DNA of 64,000 nucleotides from Hyphococcus formosus (GCF_046736345.1 NZ_CP157210.1:744001-808000); one strand, 5' to 3'. Positions 8,266 through 16,697 are shown, counted from the stretch's first letter. Numbers and translations: made by a program. The notes: generated from the letters alone by a model not told the origin.

Positions 8266-9897
8266 CTAAACTAAACGGGATCGTTTAACCGCTGCTTCGA
8301 TGAACGACGCGAATAGCGGATGCGGTTCGAACGGACGCGACTTCAATTCCGGATGGTATTGTACGCCGATAAACCACGGATGGTCCGGGATCTCCATGAT
8401 CTCCGGGAGTTTGCCGTCAGGCGACGTTCCCGAGAAGATGACGCCATGTTCCGCCAAACGTTCCGCCCACGCCATATCGACTTCGAAACGATGTCGGTGG
8501 CGCTCAACAATTTCTTCCGTGCCATAGGCTTCGGCAACGCGGCTGCCGGGTTTCAGCTTGGCTGTATAGGCACCGAGGCGCATGGTACCGCCTAGATCGC
8601 TGTCCTGAGAGCGCGTGACGGTCTCATTGCCTTGGATCCATTCGGTCATAAGGCCCACAATCGGCTTACAGTCTTGCGTAAATTCGGTGGAGCTGGCTTC
8701 GCTTTCACCCACAAGGTTTCTTGCGGCTTCAATGACGGCCATCTGCATGCCGAAGCAAATGCCGAAATAGGGAATTTCCTTCTCGCGCGCGAATTGGGCC
8801 GCTTTGATTTTGCCTTCCGCACCGCGCTCGCCAAAGCCGCCCGGTACGAGAATGCCATGAACGCCTTCAAGCGCTGAGATGGCTTCTTCTTCTTTTTCAA
8901 AGACGTCGGATTCGATCCATTCAATATTGACGCGCACATTATTGGCGATACCGCCATGGGCGATCGCTTCGATCAGTGATTTGTAGGCGTCTTTGAGGAC
9001 CGTATATTTTCCGACGACGGCAATCGTGACTTCGCCGTCAGGGACGGTGATGCGCTCAACGATGTTCTTCCAGCCATCAAGTTTCGGCTCTGGCGGATTG
9101 CGCACGCCGAAGGCATCCAGAATTTCCCGGTCAAAGCCTTCGCGATGATAGCTAAGCGGCACTTCGTAAATCGTCCGGCAATCAAGCGCCTGAACAACCG
9201 CCGTTGAACGGACATTACAGAACAGCGCGATCTTTGAGCGTTCGCTTTCCGGGATCTCTCGATCCGCACGCACCAAAAGAACATCCGGCTGAATACCAAT
9301 CGCCCGCAATTCCCGAACCGAGTGTTGCGTCGGTTTGGTTTTTAGTTCGCCTGCAGACGGAATATACGGCATCAAGGTCAGGTGAAGATAAACCGCATCG
9401 CCGCGCGGCAATTCATTGCCCAATTGGCGAATAGCCTCAAAGAACGGCAGCGCTTCAATATCGCCCACCGTGCCGCCAATTTCACAAAGTACAAAATCTG
9501 CGCCGCCGGCATCACCCAGCACGAAGGATTTAATCGCATCCGTGACATGAGGGATGACCTGAACCGTCGCGCCCAAATAATCGCCGCGCCGTTCGCGTTC
9601 GATGATCTGGGAATAGATCTGTCCTGTCGTGATGTTGTCGCTCTTGGAGGCAGATACGCCCGTAAAGCGTTCATAATGCCCAAGGTCGAGATCGGTTTCC
9701 GCTCCGTCATCCGTGACGAAAACTTCACCGTGCTGATAGGGCGACATGGTGCCAGGGTCTACATTGAGATAAGGGTCTAGCTTCCGCAAACGGACCTTAT
9801 AGCCGCGTGCCTGAAGCAACGCACCCAAGGCCGCAGAAGCAACACCTTTTCCAAGAGACGACACCACGCCGCCGGTAATGAATATGTACCGCGCCAT
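8266..9897 (-). CDS. pyrG: CTP synthase
   Basis: A 543-residue CTP synthase converting UTP to CTP with ATP and glutamine. It begins MARYIFITGGVVSSLGKG, the classical synthetase-domain start; the open frame to 9933 adds 12 residues that do not belong to the family. The C-terminal class I glutamine amidotransferase domain shows the nucleophile in GICFGMQMA and the His-Glu pair in VQYHPELKSRP. Length is normal. It follows secG on the same strand 113 bases downstream, separated by a hairpin. Confidence 0.98.
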   Translation of the reverse strand: MARYIFITGGVVSSLGKGVASAALGALLQARGYKVRLRKLDPYLNVDPGTMSPYQHGEVFVTDDGAETDLDLGHYERFTGVSASKSDNITTGQIYSQIIERERRGDYLGATVQVIPHVTDAIKSFVLGDAGGADFVLCEIGGTVGDIEALPFFEAIRQLGNELPRGDAVYLHLTLMPYIPSAGELKTKPTQHSVRELRAIGIQPDVLLVRADREIPESERSKIALFCNVRSTAVVQALDCRTIYEVPLSYHREGFDREILDAFGVRNPPEPKLDGWKNIVERITVPDGEVTIAVVGKYTVLKDAYKSLIEAIAHGGIANNVRVNIEWIESDVFEKEEEAISALEGVHGILVPGGFGERGAEGKIKAAQFAREKEIPYFGICFGMQMAVIEAARNLVGESEASSTEFTQDCKPIVGLMTEWIQGNETVTRSQDSDLGGTMRLGAYTAKLKPGSRVAEAYGTEEIVERHRHRFEVDMAWAERLAEHGVIFSGTSPDGKLPEIMEIPDHPWFIGVQYHPELKSRPFEPHPLFASFIEAAVKRSRLV

Positions 9898-9939
9898 GGA
9901 AGCCCGTCTTACCGAAGAATTCGGCCCAATCAAACTGAA

Positions 9940-9986
9940 TTTTCAGAGAAACTGAAAAAGTTAGCGAAAGGCCCATAAAATGGGCC
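9940..9986 (-). terminator. Two hairpins between secG and pyrG
   Basis: GGCCCAT (9970-9976) pairs with ATGGGCC (9980-9986) around three bases. On the minus strand the stem is followed by TTTCGCTAAC and TTTTTC, so it resembles an intrinsic terminator 24 bases after the secG stop. A second, weaker stem, TTTTCAG/CTGAAAA (9940-9958), lies in the pyrG leader. Readthrough into pyrG remains possible. Confidence 0.6.
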
Positions 9987-10009
9987 GCGAAGGTCGGAAA
10001 AAACCCAGA

Positions 10010-10483
10010 TTAATTCGGGGTTTCTGTATCCGTTTCTGGGGTTGGTTCTGTTTCCGCCGGTGTTTCTGTTGTTTCTGCCGCTTCAGGAACTTCACCGCCC
10101 ATTGATTCGATCAGCGCCTCGGCGTCTGTCGTATCATCGGCCTGAATTTCCAGCGTATTCAACAGATCTTCCGCGCGAATATCGCCATCCGGGTTTTCTT
10201 GCACCGCCTCTACGCCCGGCGTACCGGTGAGTTCGTCCGCAATGTCATCGGCGCTTTCGCCGCCGCCAGCACGGATGGCCAGAATAAGCGAAGTCGCAAA
10301 AAATAACGCCGCCAACACAGATGTCATCCGGGTCAGAGCATTTGCTGCACCGCGGCCAGTCATAAAGCCGCCGCCGCCACCGCCGCCTAGTCCTAAAGCC
10401 CCACCATCGGAACGCTGCAAAAGCACAACGCCAATAAGGGCAAGAACGATAAGGGCATGGATCGTAAGAATAACGGCTGTCAT
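10010..10483 (-). CDS. secG: Preprotein translocase subunit SecG
   Basis: A 157-residue membrane component of the SecYEG export channel. It has two transmembrane helices: TAVILTIHALIVLALIGVVLL at the N-terminus, and VLAALFFATSLILAI after the family-typical glycine-rich cytoplasmic loop GALGLGGGGGGGFM. The C-terminal tail of about 75 residues is acidic and Pro/Thr/Glu-rich, making it longer than E. coli SecG (110). The start at 10483 has AGAGAG upstream; the frame continuing to 10522 lacks family similarity. Confidence 0.93.
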   Translation of the reverse strand: MTAVILTIHALIVLALIGVVLLQRSDGGALGLGGGGGGGFMTGRGAANALTRMTSVLAALFFATSLILAIRAGGGESADDIADELTGTPGVEAVQENPDGDIRAEDLLNTLEIQADDTTDAEALIESMGGEVPEAAETTETPAETEPTPETDTETPN

Positions 10484-10610
10484 GAAGAATGCTCTCTGGG
10501 CCGGACGGGTTAAAGCCGGCACATTGCCAGCAAATGCTATGTAATAGGTCAGGGGTGTATTGCAAATGCCCCCGGTGCAAGGTGCTGGGCATTAACGGAA
10601 ACCACGCCAG

Positions 10611-10648
10611 CCCGCAAGTCCCCAATAGCCCCGCAAGTCCCCAATAGC
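10611..10648. repeat. Exact 19-bp tandem duplication
   Basis: CCCGCAAGTCCCCAATAGC occurs twice head to tail (10611-10629 and 10630-10648) without mismatch, in the gap upstream of secG. It probably arose by slippage. No coding role is visible. Confidence 0.9.
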
Positions 10649-10710
10649 CAAGTCGCCAGCGGCCCCTGCCGGGGTTTCGGGAATTTAGGGGGCAATAACG
10701 AACCACGGGA

Positions 10711-10734
10711 AGCAAGGGCCCGCAGGCCCTTGCT
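10711..10734 (-). terminator. 10-bp hairpin just after the DUF885 gene
   Basis: AGCAAGGGCC (10711-10720) pairs perfectly with GGCCCTTGCT (10725-10734), loop CGCA. It begins eight bases past the stop at 10743. There is no T-tract on the minus strand, so it may protect the mRNA 3' end or act with Rho rather than be a classical terminator. Confidence 0.55.
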
Positions 10735-10742
10735 AATGTGGA

Positions 10743-12563
10743 TTAATTCGCTTGTTGTTCAGCGATCCATGTGTCGGTGACCTCATGGAGAATGCCCAGC
10801 GGCATCGCGCCATTCATCAAGACCATGTCGTTGAATGCCTTGAGGTTGAAGTCATCACCAAGTTCCTGTTCCGCCCGTGCCCGCATTTCCAGAATCGCGA
10901 GCTGGCCGGTTTTGTAAGAGGTCGCCTGACCGGGCCAGACCACATAGCGCTCGATCTCGCGGGTGACTTCTGCTTCGGTCATGCCCGTTTTCTCGATCAT
11001 ATAGGCGATCGCTTCTTCGCGAGACCATTTCTTGGCATGCATGCCCGTATCAACCACAAGACGAACCGCACGGAAAATCTCGGCCTGAAGGCGGCCAAGA
11101 TCGGCAAGGGGATCATCCGCATACATATCCATATCTGTGGCTGCCATGCGCTCCGCATAAAGTGCCCAACCTTCGGTGTAGGCACCGAAAAGCGAAAGCG
11201 TCCGCAGGACCGGTACATCTTCGATGAGCTGAGATGCTGAAATCTGGAAGTGATGGCCTGGTGCCGCTTCATGATAAAGAAGTGTTGGCAAGGTCCAGCG
11301 CGGATTGTCGGCTGTGTTCTTCAGGTTGATGTAGAACCGGCCCGGACGCGATCCATCAAGGGCAGGCGGGTTATAATAACCGCCGGGTGCAGAATCCTGC
11401 GAGAAGACCGGGACCCGAACAATCTCTAATGGTTGTGGCGGGATGGTGGTGAAATAGTCCTTCGACTTTTCGAGCACCTCGTTGTTCAGTTCAACCAAAT
11501 AGGCGAGCATTTCTTCGCGGCCTTGGTCAGTGTTCGGGAATTGCCGCTCAGGATCGTTCATCAGAATTTTGACGCGATCCGCCACTGACCCTTCGGTCAA
11601 ACCTTGCGAAACCAAAATTTGATCCATCTCGGCGGTGATACGGTCAACTTCGGCGAGACCCACCGCATGGATCTCATCGGCGGTCATTTCGGTGGTCGTG
11701 AAGGATTTGAGCGCGACTTCATAAATCTTGTCGCCATTCGGCACGCGCCAGATACCGGCATCATGATCTGCGGTTTCGAGCATATCCCGGTAAAGTGCGA
11801 TCATCGCCTCATAGCCCGGGATGACCACGCCTTCGACAGCCTCTTGGGTCTGCGCAACATATGCGGCGCGCTTTTCTTCGCTCAGGCCGTCAATCGTTTC
11901 GAGCTTGGCCGGCAGGGTCGTCACCAGCGGATTATCGGCCGCGCCGTCTTCGATGAAGGCTTCCATGACACCGATAGATTTTTCGAGAATGAAGTCCGGC
12001 GGCACGACGCCTTTTTCGCGATCAGCCTCGACCCGGCTTTTTACCTCGCTCAAAACCCGACCAAATTCGTTCACGCGCGAGATATAACGCTTAACGCTTT
12101 TCTCGTTTTTGATGACGTGGCTATCGGTCAGAAACTGTGGGATGTCGGTTGTAACACCGCTTAGCTGCGTGACGCGGTAACCATAAGGGTCAATTGCGGT
12201 TTGGCGCAGAAGGTCATCGAAAAACCAGACCGCGACCTTCCAGCTTAGGAGTTCTTGCCCTTCAAGCCCGTCAGGACCGTATTTATCGAGCCCGGCTCTG
12301 ATCCGTTTGATTTTTTCAATGGTCTTTTCATTCTGCTCTTCGGTGTAGTCGGCCAGCTTGCCGCTATGGAAGTCGAGCGGGGTATTATCGATAATCCCGA
12401 GCTGAGTGATGATTTCCGGGTCGTCTTTGGCCAGTTGGATCATTGATTTGTTGATGTAATTGTTCACGCCAACGGGTGTGAACCAGAACCACATCGATGC
12501 CCCGATAACGGCCAGAACCAGCAATAGGAACAAGCCGCCAAAAATTTTTGCGATCAGTTTCAT
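10743..12563 (-). CDS. DUF885 family membrane-anchored putative metallopeptidase
   Basis: A 606-residue protein of the DUF885 family, thought to be zinc carboxypeptidase-like, though I know of no established substrate for this member. An N-terminal membrane anchor (IFGGLFLLLVLAVIGASMWFWF) precedes a large presumably periplasmic domain. The metal-binding signature HEAAPGHH, an HExxH variant typical of DUF885, lies near residue 432. The start at 12563 is set by GAGGGGA about nine bases upstream; the frame to 12602 lacks this. It is divergent from pdhB across 266 bases in which I could not pick out convincing promoters. Confidence 0.85.
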   Translation of the reverse strand: MKLIAKIFGGLFLLLVLAVIGASMWFWFTPVGVNNYINKSMIQLAKDDPEIITQLGIIDNTPLDFHSGKLADYTEEQNEKTIEKIKRIRAGLDKYGPDGLEGQELLSWKVAVWFFDDLLRQTAIDPYGYRVTQLSGVTTDIPQFLTDSHVIKNEKSVKRYISRVNEFGRVLSEVKSRVEADREKGVVPPDFILEKSIGVMEAFIEDGAADNPLVTTLPAKLETIDGLSEEKRAAYVAQTQEAVEGVVIPGYEAMIALYRDMLETADHDAGIWRVPNGDKIYEVALKSFTTTEMTADEIHAVGLAEVDRITAEMDQILVSQGLTEGSVADRVKILMNDPERQFPNTDQGREEMLAYLVELNNEVLEKSKDYFTTIPPQPLEIVRVPVFSQDSAPGGYYNPPALDGSRPGRFYINLKNTADNPRWTLPTLLYHEAAPGHHFQISASQLIEDVPVLRTLSLFGAYTEGWALYAERMAATDMDMYADDPLADLGRLQAEIFRAVRLVVDTGMHAKKWSREEAIAYMIEKTGMTEAEVTREIERYVVWPGQATSYKTGQLAILEMRARAEQELGDDFNLKAFNDMVLMNGAMPLGILHEVTDTWIAEQQAN

Positions 12564-12829
12564 TTCTAGAATCCCCTCGGATGCGTTTTCCGCACTTTTC
12601 ACGACTTTCCCTTATGTCACCAGTTTTGCGTCCTTGCGACGCCCTTGGACAGAGAAAGTGAACGGACCGTCTCATAATTGGCTCCATATGCCTAATTTGC
12701 CCGGGGGAAATTGGTATAAACCTGTGCCAATTGCGCCATATCGATTGCGTGATCAAAGTTGGCTCTTGTTCTTTAGGCCGTAGTCCGGCTAGGAAGGGCG
12801 CGCTAATTTTGGAAAGTTGAGATTAATCA

Positions 12830-14233
12830 ATGCCAACGCCGATTTTGATGCCTGCCCTTTCTCCGACCATGGAAGAGGGAACCCTCGCAAAGTGGAACGT
12901 CAAGGAAGGTGACTCAGTCTCTTCTGGCGACGTCATTGCCGAAATTGAAACCGATAAAGCGACGATGGAAGTCGAAGCTGTAGATGACGGTATCATCGGC
13001 AAGATCCTCGTTTCCGAAGGAACGGAGAACGTAAAGGTCAATGACCCGATTGCGGTGCTCGTCGACGAAGGCGAAAGCGCTGACGACATTGACGCCAGCG
13101 CGCTTAATGGCGCTGCTGCTCCGGCCCAGTCAGGTGACGAGAGCGCAGACACCAGCTCCGATGAGGATGCTTCCTCAAGTGACGACGGCGCGCCGCAACC
13201 ACAATTGATGACCGCTGCGAGCGATCCGGAATTACCGGACGGCGTCGAGATGGTACAGACCACCATCCGTGACGCGCTGCGTGATGCTATGGCCGAAGAA
13301 ATGCGCCGCGACGGCGATGTTTTCTTGATGGGCGAGGAAGTCGCAGAATATCAAGGTGCCTATAAGGTTAGCCGTGGCCTTTTAGAGGAATTTGGCTCTC
13401 GCCGTGTGGTTGATACGCCAATCACCGAATATGGCTTTGCCGGCCTCGGCGTCGGTGCCGCTTTTGCGGGCCTTAAACCAATCGTTGAATTTATGACGTG
13501 GAACTTCGCCATGCAGGCGATTGACCACATTATCAACTCTGCGGCGAAAACCCGTTATATGTCCGGTGGCCAGATGGGCTCGCCGATTGTGTTCCGCGGG
13601 CCAAACGCTGCTGCGAGCCGCGTTGCCGCGCAACACTCACAGGATTATGCGCCGTGGTATGCGAATATCCCGGGCCTTATTGTGATTGCGCCTTATTCCG
13701 CGTCAGATGCAAAAGGTCTCCTTAAAGCGGCGATCCGCAACCTAAACCCGGTTGTCTTCCTTGAGCACGAATTGCTTTACGGCGACACAATGGACGTGCC
13801 TGACGTTGAAGATTGGGTTCTGCCGATTGGTAAGGCGAAGATCGCGCGCGAAGGTTCGGACGTAACAATTGTTTCCTATTCGCGCGGCGTGAAATTCTCA
13901 CTCGAAGCCGCTGAAAAGCTTAGCGAAGAGGGTATTAACGCCGAAGTCGTCGATCTCCGCACGATCCGCCCGATGGATGTGGAAACCGTCATCGAGTCCG
14001 TGAAAAAGACGAACCGCGTTGTGACCGTAGAAGAGAGCTGGGGACCATGCGGCATTGGCTCAGAGGTCGCATGGCAGGTAACGCAACATGCCTTTGATTA
14101 TCTCGATGCGCCGCCTGCGCGGGTTTGCCAGGAAGACGCACCATTGCCTTATGCGGCAAACCTTGAAGCGATGAGCCTCCCGAGCGCGGAGAAAGTCGTC
14201 AAGGCTGTCAAGCAAGTGATGTATAAGGACTAA
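12830..14233 (+). CDS. pdhB: Pyruvate dehydrogenase E1 beta with N-terminal lipoyl domain
   Basis: A 467-residue beta subunit of the pyruvate dehydrogenase E1. Residues 1-80 are a biotinyl/lipoyl domain with the lipoylated lysine at K43 (ETDKATMEVEA). An acidic Ala/Ser/Asp linker follows to about residue 135, then the transketolase-like E1 beta domain (VQTTIRDALRDAMAEEM to the C-terminus). A lipoyl domain on E1 beta is characteristic of Alphaproteobacteria. The first 52 residues match those of PdhC except at position 29. pdhC begins two bases after its stop. No pdhA lies upstream, which is unusual. Confidence 0.95.
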   Translation: MPTPILMPALSPTMEEGTLAKWNVKEGDSVSSGDVIAEIETDKATMEVEAVDDGIIGKILVSEGTENVKVNDPIAVLVDEGESADDIDASALNGAAAPAQSGDESADTSSDEDASSSDDGAPQPQLMTAASDPELPDGVEMVQTTIRDALRDAMAEEMRRDGDVFLMGEEVAEYQGAYKVSRGLLEEFGSRRVVDTPITEYGFAGLGVGAAFAGLKPIVEFMTWNFAMQAIDHIINSAAKTRYMSGGQMGSPIVFRGPNAAASRVAAQHSQDYAPWYANIPGLIVIAPYSASDAKGLLKAAIRNLNPVVFLEHELLYGDTMDVPDVEDWVLPIGKAKIAREGSDVTIVSYSRGVKFSLEAAEKLSEEGINAEVVDLRTIRPMDVETVIESVKKTNRVVTVEESWGPCGIGSEVAWQVTQHAFDYLDAPPARVCQEDAPLPYAANLEAMSLPSAEKVVKAVKQVMYKD

Positions 14234-14235
14234 TC

Positions 14236-15537
14236 ATGCCAACGCCAATCCTCATGCCCGCCCTGTCGCCCACTATGGAAGAGGGCACGCTTGCAAAATG
14301 GAACGTCAAGGAAGGGGACAAAGTCTCTTCCGGTGACGTCATTGCGGAAATCGAAACCGACAAAGCGACGATGGAAGTCGAGGCGGTGGACGAGGGCACT
14401 GTTGGCAAGATCATTATCGCCGAAGGCACTGAGGCGGTTAAGGTCAATGCGCCGATCGCCGTATTGCTTGACGATGGCGAAAGCGCCGACGACATTGATA
14501 TGAATTCGCTCGGCGGTGATGCATCAGCGGAAGCGCCAAAGGCCGAAGACAAAAAGTCAGAAGAACCCAAAGAAAAATCGACGCCGGCTCCTGCGCAATC
14601 TGCGCCGAAATCAAATGGTGCCGCGAATGGGCGGGTCTTTGCTTCGCCGCTCGCAAAGCGGATTGCGTCGCAAAACGGTATCGATATCAGCGCCGTGAAT
14701 GGCACTGGCCCGCGTGGCCGTGTGGTGAAGCGCGATGTTGAAAAGGCGATGAAAGAGGGGACCGGCAAGGTCGCATCAGCCGCCGCGCCCGCGCAGATTG
14801 CACCGGCCACAGTCGATGAGCGGCTTTACCCGGCCGATAGCTATGAGGCGGTTAAGCTTGACGGTATGCGCAAGGTTATCGCCAAGCGCCTGACCCAGAG
14901 CTTCAATCAGGAAGTGCCGCATTTCCCGCTGAATATCGACATTGAACTCGATACGCTGTTGGAGGCACGCAAGCGCATTAACGCAACCTCCCCGAAAGAG
15001 GGTGACGGCGCGTTCAAGCTCTCGGTTAATGATTTCATCATCAAAGCGTCGGCGATGGCGTTGAAACAGGTGCCAGCCGCGAATGCGACCTATACGGACG
15101 AAGCGATTCTACTGCACAAACACGCCGACATCGGCGTTGCCGTTGCGATTGATGGCGGTTTGATTACGCCAATCGTCTGGAAGGCGGAAGAAAAAGGCCT
15201 CAAGCAGATCTCGGCTGAGATCAAGGATATGGCGGCCCGGGCGCGTAATAAAAAGCTGAAACCGGAAGAATACCAAGGCGGTACTTTCTCGGTGTCTAAT
15301 CTGGGCATGTTTGGCATCACGTCGTTCTCTTCGATTGTGAATCAACCGCATGGTGCGATCATGTCCGTTGGCGCGGGCCAAGAGCGCGTTGTCGTTAAAA
15401 ACGGCAAGATGGAAATCGCGACCATGATGACCGTGACCCTGACCTGCGACCACCGCGTGGTCGATGGTGCAGTTGGCGCGCAATTCCTCGCGGCGTTCAA
15501 AAACTTCATCGAAGAACCAACCTCGATGCTGCTTTAA
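14236..15537 (+). CDS. pdhC: Dihydrolipoamide acetyltransferase (PDH E2)
   Basis: A 433-residue E2 core of the pyruvate dehydrogenase complex, which transfers the acetyl group to CoA. Domains in order: one lipoyl domain (1-80, K43), an Ala/Pro/Lys/Glu-rich linker, the peripheral subunit-binding domain at about 132-168 (FASPLAKRIASQNGID), and the acetyltransferase domain. The catalytic motif DHRVVDG has its histidine at H406. It is co-transcribed with pdhB. A dihydrolipoamide dehydrogenase gene does not follow. Confidence 0.96.
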   Translation: MPTPILMPALSPTMEEGTLAKWNVKEGDKVSSGDVIAEIETDKATMEVEAVDEGTVGKIIIAEGTEAVKVNAPIAVLLDDGESADDIDMNSLGGDASAEAPKAEDKKSEEPKEKSTPAPAQSAPKSNGAANGRVFASPLAKRIASQNGIDISAVNGTGPRGRVVKRDVEKAMKEGTGKVASAAAPAQIAPATVDERLYPADSYEAVKLDGMRKVIAKRLTQSFNQEVPHFPLNIDIELDTLLEARKRINATSPKEGDGAFKLSVNDFIIKASAMALKQVPAANATYTDEAILLHKHADIGVAVAIDGGLITPIVWKAEEKGLKQISAEIKDMAARARNKKLKPEEYQGGTFSVSNLGMFGITSFSSIVNQPHGAIMSVGAGQERVVVKNGKMEIATMMTVTLTCDHRVVDGAVGAQFLAAFKNFIEEPTSMLL

Positions 15538-15544
15538 ATTGTAT

Positions 15545-15570
15545 TTCAGCGGATGCGAGTGTCCGCTGAA
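15545..15570 (+). terminator. 9-bp hairpin after pdhC
   Basis: TTCAGCGGA (15545-15553) pairs with TCCGCTGAA (15562-15570) around eight bases, seven bases after the pdhC stop. It has no T-tract, so it is a transcript-end hairpin of uncertain efficiency. Confidence 0.5.
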
Positions 15571-15667
15571 GCAACGCCAATTTCTGCCATGTAAATTCGA
15601 AACCGGTGTTGCGACCGCATTCGCCAACGCAAAAGCGGGGCAGGTATGTATCGCATAACCTGTCAGA

Positions 15668-15696
15668 TTGCGTGTAAAAAAACACGAATTTACAAT
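15668..15696 (+). promoter_or_regulatory. Candidate sigma-70-type promoter of small RNA 1
   Basis: TTGCGT (15668-15673) and TACAAT (15691-15696) are separated by 17 bases, one mismatch from consensus in the -10 box and two in the -35. There is no gene start downstream, only a structured region that ends in a terminator at 15906. The expected transcription start is near 15703. Confidence 0.5.
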
Positions 15697-15702
15697 GGAT
15701 TA

Positions 15703-15906
15703 GTTGGTAAACTTAAGTCGTTTTGTTCGGTGTGGTAACGCCAATGTTAGGTTGCACCGCAAAAAGACCACAATTTCGCCGCGAGAAAATTTCATTTCGT
15801 TGCAATATTCCACTCATCGCGAGGGCGTTGAGTATTCCGAGCGACGGCGAGGCACTCAGCCATTTCTCTCCCCCCGTGCTGGATCTGCCTCGCCACTCTT
15901 TTTTTT
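15703..15906 (+). ncRNA. Candidate small RNA 1 (about 204 nt)
   Basis: The stretch lies in a 726-base gap between pdhC and rplK and has no convincing reading frame. It is bracketed by a promoter-like pair ending at 15696 and a strong terminator hairpin ending in eight T. Internally, TGTGGT (15731-15736) can pair with ACCACA (15767-15772) enclosing GGT/ACC. The terminator loop is CU-rich (61-77 of the 15,800s: TTTCTCTCCCCCC), a form of loop that in several alphaproteobacterial small RNAs contacts ribosome-binding sites. I do not recognise a family. The 5' end is predicted only. Confidence 0.45.
15846..15906 (+). terminator. Terminator of small RNA 1 with CU-rich loop
   Basis: GGCGAGGC (15846-15853) pairs perfectly with GCCTCGCC (15887-15894); inside, CAGC (15857-15860) pairs with GCTG (15878-15881). 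The 17-base loop is CATTTCTCTCCCCCCGT. The stem is followed by ACTC and eight T (15899-15906), a proper intrinsic terminator on the plus strand. Confidence 0.75.
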
Positions 15907-15940
15907 GAATTCCACTTTAACGTGTATTTCGATTGCCGAC

Positions 15941-15969
15941 TTGCCTCAGGGCGGATGTAAGTTTATAAC
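15941..15969 (+). promoter_or_regulatory. Candidate promoter of small RNA 2
   Basis: TTGCCT (15941-15946) and TATAAC (15964-15969) have a 17-base spacer. This is the best sigma-70-like match in the gap, placed 35 bases after the first terminator and upstream of a second one. The expected start is near 15976. Confidence 0.55.
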
Positions 15970-15975
15970 ATCACG

Positions 15976-16090
15976 AAAGCGCGGCGCGTATCGCTGTGGC
16001 TTCGTAAGTTAGTTGCGTAGGTGTATGTGGCGTTGTGTTTCTGCGGGCGGCCTCAAGTCCCCCAATATCGAGGCCGCCCGTTTTGCTTTT
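15976..16090 (+). ncRNA. Candidate small RNA 2 (about 115 nt)
   Basis: A short unit with a promoter-like pair ending at 15969 and a very stable terminator at 16044-16090. It contains no ATG-initiated frame of useful length and does not resemble tmRNA, 6S, SRP RNA or RNase P motifs that I know. The terminator loop again carries a run of five C. It could alternatively be a leader or remnant of the missing secE-nusG region. The 5' end is inferred. Confidence 0.45.
16044..16090 (+). terminator. Strong terminator of small RNA 2, upstream of rplK
   Basis: CGGGCGGCCTC (16044-16054) pairs perfectly with GAGGCCGCCCG (16070-16080), loop AAGTCCCCCAATATC, followed by TTTTGCTTTT. It insulates rplK from everything upstream. 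Confidence 0.88.
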
Positions 16091-16123
16091 CCTCGAAAAT
16101 TTATGCCGCATCCTGTTTTGCTC

Positions 16124-16152
16124 TTGCGAAGCGGGCGGGGCTGCCCTAATAC
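16124..16152 (+). promoter_or_regulatory. Candidate rplK promoter
   Basis: TTGCGA (16124-16129), 17 bases, TAATAC (16147-16152). It lies after the terminator at 16090 and gives an rplK leader of about 105 bases. Its position and quality fit a strong ribosomal protein promoter. Confidence 0.6.
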
Positions 16153-16263
16153 CCACGCTTTCGCGGGAGGTTTTCGGCAAAGTCCAGCCGGAATCGGACC
16201 GCGACCCTTCAACGGACCAAGTCGTTAATTCGGCGCGGTCATACAAAACGAGAAGGCTATAAA

Positions 16264-16692
16264 ATGGCTAAGAAAATCTCAGGTTACCTGAAGCTTCAGG
16301 TGCCGGCGGGAGCGGCAACACCGTCACCGCCAATCGGTCCAGCGCTCGGTCAGCGTGGATTGAACATCATGGAATTCTGCAAGGCGTTTAACGCCAAGAC
16401 GCAGGAAATGGAAAAAGGGATGCCAATCCCTACGATCATCACGATCTTTTCCGATAAGTCTTTCACATTCAAAACGAAGACTCCGCCAGCTTCATTCTAT
16501 CTCAAGAAAGCAGCGAAGCTTCCAAAGGGTGGTTCACTACCAGGCAAAGAAGTCGCCGGTACCGTCACTGTTGCTCAGTGCCGTGAAATCGCTGAAGCAA
16601 AGATGAAAGACCTCAACGCCAATGACCTCGACGCAGCGACCAAGATTATCATGGGTTCTGCACGGGCCATGGGCCTAGCGGTGCAGGAGTAA
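16264..16692 (+). CDS. rplK: 50S ribosomal protein L11
   Basis: A 142-residue protein of normal length that binds 23S rRNA at the GTPase-associated centre with L10/L12 and carries the RelA-activating N-terminal domain. The conserved N-terminal proline-rich segment VPAGAATPSPPIGPALGQRG and the C-terminal RNA-binding part (GTVTVAQCREIAEAK, IIMGSARAMGL) are present. AGAAGG precedes the ATG. rplA begins five bases after the stop. In most bacteria secE-nusG lies directly upstream; here they are absent from the window. Confidence 0.99.
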   Translation: MAKKISGYLKLQVPAGAATPSPPIGPALGQRGLNIMEFCKAFNAKTQEMEKGMPIPTIITIFSDKSFTFKTKTPPASFYLKKAAKLPKGGSLPGKEVAGTVTVAQCREIAEAKMKDLNANDLDAATKIIMGSARAMGLAVQE

Positions 16693-16697
16693 GATCG

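Noticed and set aside
12697..12720. TTGCCC...TATAAA as a pdhB promoter
   Set aside because: The spacing is only 12 bases, too short for a sigma-70 promoter, so it was not called.
15723..15908. 61-codon open frame covering small RNA 1
   Set aside because: It starts with TTG without a Shine-Dalgarno and ends within the terminator T-tract.
15704..16012. 102-codon open frame in the pdhC-rplK gap
   Set aside because: It runs through a strong terminator with eight T, has no ribosome-binding site, and its composition is not protein-like. The small-RNA reading explains the region better.
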